Shown in pieces: positions 59,301 to 64,000 of a stretch of 64,000 bases of DNA; the stretch's first letter is position 1, and each line of letters starts with the position of its first letter. Source of the stretch: Xestospongia muta (taxonomy: Eukaryota > Porifera > Demospongiae > Haplosclerida > Petrosiidae); assembly GCA_963693285.1 (NCBI GenBank), contig OY848917.1:10416192-10480191 (forward strand). Reading direction: 5' to 3'. The translations under genes were made by a program, and so were the position numbers. Under the pieces are notes generated by a model. The model searched no databases. It was given only the letters and a program-made list of their open reading frames with translations, and was not told the DNA's origin.

Positions 59301-62300
59301 AAGGTGCATAAGTTACTATACACTGTTTTTCTTAGGCTATGCTTTCCAATATTATGACAATCAATTTGATTGAAATTACTAAAAAGCAAAGACCAAGATT
59401 TAAATATTAACTATATGAATTCTGATGAAAAATTACAGTGGTAGTTTAGTATTTATATTGATGTCAATAAAGTAAGATTTTTTATGAGTAGTTTGTTTAA
59501 AATTTGAGTATTTGTTGTGATTGTTACTATTTTAAAGTAATTGTAACATTGTTTAGATAAGTCTTGTAGTATTGTCTTGTATAATACATTTACAACAGTG
59601 TTAGTAGAGATAATTTACGATTATTATTGATATATTCTATTGGTTCACATTAATATGGTTATCATAATTTATTTAGATGGGATCTACTCCAGTTATGTTA
59701 GCTGCAAAAAAGGGATGCAAAGATGTTATTTTGACACTAACACAGAGAGGAGCCAATCTAGACCTTGTTAATGCAGTAAGTCTTCTTGAAGATATATCAG
59801 CAGATTATAAAGCCTGAGCATCATTAAGAACTTACTTTGTTTACTATTGAAATCTCCTTTGTATTATAAACTACTCATAATTATTAATTGTTTCCAAAAG
59901 AATTGTTAAAGAAATATTAATTATTCAGTATTGCTTAAGTAATGTATTCTTGAAGGGTTCGTGTTTTTATTGGGTTTTTGTATGTTTTTTCTATTGGCAT
60001 ACTCTGTTAGTGGTGTAATTTGCCAGTTGATTTCTTGTTTTTTCAATAGGATGGATGGACAGCTCTTCATTTTGCAAGTAACGAAGGACATGCTGATGTT
60101 GTAGAAATATTACTCAACCATAATGCTGATATTAATGTTGTTACTAAGGTAATTCAGATCATGAGAATGAATATATTAATTTTACTCTAATCTTTAAACT
60201 GTCTAAAGAGATAGTAACTAGAATTCTACTATGCTATAATATAAATGACTAATCAGATTGTTGCATTTATGGTGAATATATAAGTTATACACCTCTTAAA
60301 AAGTGTTATACATTGTTTTTCTTAGGCTATACTTTCCAATGTTATAACAATCAATTTGATTGAAAATTACTACATTATCTATATTTTTTCTACAAATCTG
60401 TATGTTTATAACAAGAAACAGTCAAATTTTATGTTAGTAATAAATAAATCAGCAGATTATGTAAACTGAGACTATTGCATGGAAAATATAATGCTCTTGA
60501 ATTGTTTAAAAAGCAAAGACTAAGATTTAGGAACTTGTGAAATGAATGCAAATTATTGTTAATATAATAATAATTTTACATTATTTTCTAAGCAAAGTAT
60601 TTTTGCAAGCTTAATTTTATATTCAGTCTGTTTATGTTTTACTCTTGGTTTAATGTTTAGTTGTCTAATTTAGCAGTTGATGAATTTTTTGTAATTACAA
60701 TAGGAAGAAGGATGTGTGGCTCTACATTATGCAAGTTTTTGTGGACATGCTGATGTTGTAGAAATATTACTCAATCATAATGCTGATATTAATGTTGTTA
60801 CTAAGGTAATTCAGATCATGAGAATGAGTGTATTTTACCCTAATCCTTAAAATGTCTAAGGAGATAGTAACTAGAATTCTACTATGCTATAATATAAATG
60901 ACTAATCAGATTGTTGCATTTATGGTGAATATATAAGTTATACACCTCTTAAAAAGGTGCATAAGTTACTATATACTGTTTTTCTTAGGCTATGCTTTCC
61001 AATATTATGACAATCAATTTGATTGAAATTACTAAAAAGCAAAGACCAAGATTTAAATATTAACTAAATGAATTCTGATGAAAAATTACAATGGTAGTTT
61101 AGTATTTATATTGATGTCAATAAAGTAAGATTTTTTATGAGTAGTTTGTTTAAAATTAGAGTATTTGTTGTGATTGTTACTATTTTAAAGTAATTGTAAC
61201 ATTATTTAGATGATTAATGTAGTATTGTCTTGTATAATACATTTACAACAGTGTTAGTAGAGATAATTTACAATTGTTATTGATATATTCTATTGGTTCA
61301 CATTAATATGGTTATCATAATTTATTTAGATGGGATCTACTCCAGTTATGTTAGCTGCAAAAAAGGGATGCAAAGATGTTATTTTGACACTAACACAGAG
61401 AGGAGCCAATCTAGACCTTGTTAATGCAGTAAGTCTTCTTGAAGATATATCAGATTATAAAGCCTGAGCATCACTAAGAACCTACTTTGTTTACTATTGA
61501 AATCTCCTTTGTATTATAAACTACTCATAATTATTAATTGTTTCCAAAAGAATTGTTAAAGAAATATTAATTATTCAGTATTGCTTAAGCAATGTATTCT
61601 TGAAGGGTTCGTTTTTTTATTGGGTTTTTGTATGTTTTTTTCTATTGGCATACTCTGTTAGTGGTGTAATTTGCCAGTTGATTTTTTGTTTTTTCAATAG
61701 GATGGATGGACAGCTCTTCATTTTGCAAGTAATGAAGGACATGCTGATGTTGTAGAAATATTACTCAACCATAATGCTGATATCAGTGTTGTTGATAAGG
61801 TAGTTCAGATCATGAGAATGAATATATTTACTCTAATTTTTAAACTGTCTAAAGAGATAGTAACTAGAATTCTACCATGCTTTAATATAAATGACTAATC
61901 AGATTGTTGCATTTATGGTGAATATATAAGTTATACACCTCTTAAAAAGTGCTATACATTGTTTTTCTTAGGCTATACTTTCCAATGTTATAACAATCAA
62001 TTTGATTGAAAATTACTACATTATCTATATTTTTTCTACAAATCTGTATGTTTATAACAAGAAACAGTCAAATTTTATGTTAGTAATAAATAAATCAGCA
62101 GATTATGTAAACTGAGACTATTACATGGAAAATATAATGCTCTTGAATTGTTTAAAAAGCAAAGACTAAGATTTAGGAACTTGTGAAATGTATGCAAATT
62201 ATTGTTAATATAATAATAATTTTACATTATTTTCTAAACAAAGTATTTTTGCAAACTTAATTTTATATTCAGTCTGTTTATGTTTTACTCTTGGTTTAAT

Positions 62301-64000
62301 GTTTAGTTGTCTAATTTAGCAGTTGATGAATTTTTTGTAATTACAATAGGAAGAAGGATGTGTGGCTCTACATTATGCAAGTTTTTGTGGACATGCTGAT
62401 GTTGTAGAAATATTACTCAATCATAATGCTGATATTAATGTTGTTACTAAGGTAATTCAGATCATGAGAATGAGTGTATTTTAATCTAATGTTTAAACTG
62501 TGTAAAGAGATAGTATCTAGACTTCTACCATGCTATCCATTTATACAGTTAAATTATATATAAAGCTTTAAGAGTAGTTTGTTTAAAATTAGAGTATTTG
62601 TTGTGATTGTTACTATTTTAAACTAATTGTAACATTGTTTAGATGAGTAATGTAATATTGTCTTGTATAATACATTTACAACAGTGTTAGTAGAGATAAT
62701 TTACAATTATTATTGATATATTCTATTGGTTCACATTAATATGGTTATCATAATTTATTTAGATGGGATCTACTCCAGTTATGTTAGCTGCAAAAAAGGG
62801 ATGCAAAGATGTTATTTTGACACTAACACAGAGAGGAGTCAATCTAGACCTTATTAATTCAGTAAGTCTTCTTGAAGATATATCAGATTATAAAGCCTGA
62901 GCATCATTAAGAACCTACTTTGTTTACTATTGAAATCTCCTTTGTATTATAAACTACTCATAATTTTTAAATGTTTCCAAAAGAATTGTTAAAGAAATAT
63001 TAATTATTCAGTATTGCTTAAGTAATGTATTCTTGAAGTGTTCGTGTTTTTATTGGGTTTTTGTAAGTTTTTTTCTATTGGTATACTCTGTTAGTTGTGT
63101 GATTTGCCAGTTGATTTTTTGTTTTTACAATAGCATGGATGGACAGCTCTTCATTTTGCAAGTAATGAAGGACATGCTGATGTTGTAGAAATATTACTCA
63201 ACCATAATGCTGATATCAGTGTTGTTACTAAGGTAATTCAGATCAATGGAATGAGTGTATTTTTGTAATCTTTTAACTAAAGAGATAGTAACTATAGTAT
63301 GTCCGAGTTGAGAAGAGCCACCCTGACATGTAAATAACTTTGCCGTTTTACATGCTATCTGCATGAAACTTGCACCAATTGATTCAGCTTGCAAATGCGC
63401 ATTTTATATATAAAATTTGGCTGTCTAGTGCTACGAGAAAGTAGCAAACTAAAAAACTCCATACATTTTCAATGGCATACCTTCGTCATACTTTAAATTA
63501 CACACTTTCAAGGATTTAACGAATAACAATTTTCACCTCAAGAAGTCAGCCGTGTGTCACGAGGAAATTGAAAATTACAATTCTAATTACATGAACAAAT
63601 GTTCTATTATGACTATTATTTTTATAAAAAAAATAAAATAAAATAAAAAATACCTCACCTTACATTCCATGCATAAAACACCTTTTTTTTAATAAGGGGC
63701 TCTTCTCAACTCGGACATACTATAGATTTGTACATTCTATGGCTTAATTGACCAATCAGATTGCTCCATCTTTGGTGAATATATAAGTTATGCATCTCCT
63801 AAACATGTATATAAGTTACTACGCACTCTTTTTAACTAGATATAATGTTATTTAGATTAGTAATATACTATTATAGTCATGTATTACATTTACAACAGTG
63901 TTAATGGAGATAATTTACAATTGATTTGATATATCCTTCTGGTTCACATTAATTGGGTTATTGTAATATATTTAAAAAGGATTGACCTCAGTTATGTTAG
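50394..64000 (+). CDS. Ankyrin-repeat gene, one repeat per exon, continues past the window
   Basis: Intact exons: 52854-52946, 53250-53348, 53980-54078, 55146-55244, 56745-56843, 57744-57845, 58682-58780, 59051-59149, 59677-59775, 60050-60148, 60704-60805, 61330-61428, 61701-61799, 62350-62451, 62763-62861, 63134-63232. Most are 99 nt (33 codons), three are 102; all introns are phase 0, so any number of exons can be added or skipped in frame. Three repeat types alternate: A (T-A-L-H-F-A-S-N-E-G-H-A-D-V-V), B (T-P-V-M-L-A-A-K-K-G-C-K-D-V-I, with early copies keeping G-H) and C (M-A-L-H-Y-A-S-F-C-G-H). The proposed start is ATG 50394-50396 directly before GTAAGT; the next exon, N-D-S-L-I-E-S-A-R-K-G-D-L, reads on in phase and is a typical ankyrin N-cap. 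Ankyrin repeats bind proteins; partner and C-terminal domains are unseen. Confidence 0.8.
50410..52850 (+). other. Putative first intron of the ankyrin gene
   Basis: AT-rich with no long frames. Contains a short direct repeat (AATTCTTGTGGC at about 51914 and 51948). I see no other gene in it. Confidence 0.4.
54363..54461 (+). pseudogene. Ankyrin type-A exon with destroyed splice donor
   Basis: The 33-codon repeat is fully open and has a normal acceptor (ACAATAG), but the donor reads AAG then ATATTTCAG where sister exons have AAG then GTAATTCAG. Unless a cryptic site is used it would be skipped; because it is 0-0 phase, skipping leaves the frame intact. Confidence 0.75.
54779..54874 (+). pseudogene. 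Ankyrin type-B pseudo-exon
   Basis: Clear homology to the type-B exon (TTATGTTAGCTGCAAAAAAG, then CTAGACCTTGTTAATGCA and a good GTAAGTCTTG donor). The acceptor is TTTAA instead of TTTAG, and the body has a TGA and small deletions. Confidence 0.8.
55770..55865 (+). pseudogene. Second ankyrin type-B pseudo-exon
   Basis: Same defects as the copy at 54.8 kb (TTTAA acceptor, TGA, frame changes), so both descend from one already broken copy. The donor GTAAGTCTTT is kept. Confidence 0.8.
56080..56100 (+). other. Scar of a deleted ankyrin exon
   Basis: The normal upstream intron sequence (...TCTATTGGCATA) jumps directly to AGGTAATTTAGATCATGAG, the sequence that normally follows an A-type exon. The acceptor and the whole exon are missing. 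Confidence 0.7.
57139..57240 (+). pseudogene. Ankyrin type-C exon with destroyed splice acceptor
   Basis: An open 34-codon repeat with a good donor (GTAATTAAC), but the acceptor is ACAATAT where the sister copies at 57744, 60704 and 62350 have ACAATAG. Confidence 0.75.
59278..59314. repeat. Hairpin word repeated in most ankyrin introns (best copy)
   Basis: AAGTTATGCACCTCTTAAAAAGGTGCATAAGTT is an almost perfect inverted repeat (13-base arms). Diverged copies are at about 54592, 55374, 58287, 60283, 60932, 61926 and 63785, always after an A or C exon. Some copies have lost one arm (60290, 61930). Confidence 0.75.
63295..63722. mobile_element. MITE with TA target duplication in an ankyrin intron
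   Basis: 428-bp element with inverted ends TAGTATGTCCGAGTTGAGAA (63295) and its complement ending 63722. TA lies on both sides; the sister intron at about 54.52 kb shows the uninterrupted ACTAGATTTGTACATTC. A TA duplication points to the Tc1/mariner superfamily. No coding capacity. Confidence 0.88.
63973..64000 (+). pseudogene. Start of a third ankyrin type-B pseudo-exon, cut by the window edge
   Basis: TTTAAAAAGGATTGACC...GTTATGTTAG resembles the broken copies at 54.78 and 55.77 kb (same TTTAA acceptor and TGA), so the array continues to the right. Confidence 0.65.

Overview
This is eukaryotic, metazoan-type DNA, most plausibly from a demosponge (Amphimedon-like). The base composition is AT-rich. 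Introns are small (44 to about 100 nt) with GT..AG ends. There is an SRCR/FN3 receptor gene, an ankyrin gene with one repeat per exon, and a heavy load of decayed transposable elements: Ty3/gypsy, hAT, Tc1/mariner, CACTA-like, pogo, a SCAN-like gag and several MITEs. The species is inferred from gene architecture and could not be checked. There are no bacterial genes, rRNAs, tRNAs or CRISPR arrays.

Layout. 1-5.9 kb: a PHD-finger end, then gypsy, hAT and Tc1/mariner relics. 6.2-8.6 kb: a decayed dynamin/Era-like GTPase and other debris. 8.6-13.2 kb (+): a CACTA-like transposase relic split by a gypsy element (minus, 9.8-12.8 kb) with short LTR remnants. 13.2-24.1 kb: LTR blocks and the pol and gag of a second gypsy element (minus). 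Its two halves are separated by a 6.5 kb block holding a multi-exon transposon-type gene, two hAT MITEs with perfect 8-bp target duplications, a short tandem repeat and small unidentified exons. 24.2-25.6 kb: a third gypsy gag-protease relic next to an LTR. 25.9-29.2 kb (minus): a complete eight-exon receptor gene encoding signal peptide, SRCR, SRCR, FN3, linker, transmembrane helix and a tyrosine-motif tail. 30.3-33.9 kb: decayed ZU5, SAM and unidentified exons. 34.1-44.9 kb: a remarkable array of about 60 tandem micro-exon-like units (minus), including a recent 4,045-bp internal duplication. 44.9-46.2 kb: pogo-type transposase and SCAN-like gag relics. 48.5-50.1 kb: a 1.57-kb foldback element flanked by TTAA. 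50.4-64 kb (+): an ankyrin-repeat gene in which every repeat is its own phase-0 exon, copied with its introns, with some copies visibly broken.

The receptor and the ankyrin gene are the best candidates for functional host genes. The micro-exon array is the least explained structure. It has regularly spaced splice signals and a repeated Gly/Arg/Thr/Ser peptide, but several units carry stops that look like CpG decay. Most other coding sequence is mobile-element debris, and the nesting order can be read from LTRs, TIRs and target-site duplications.
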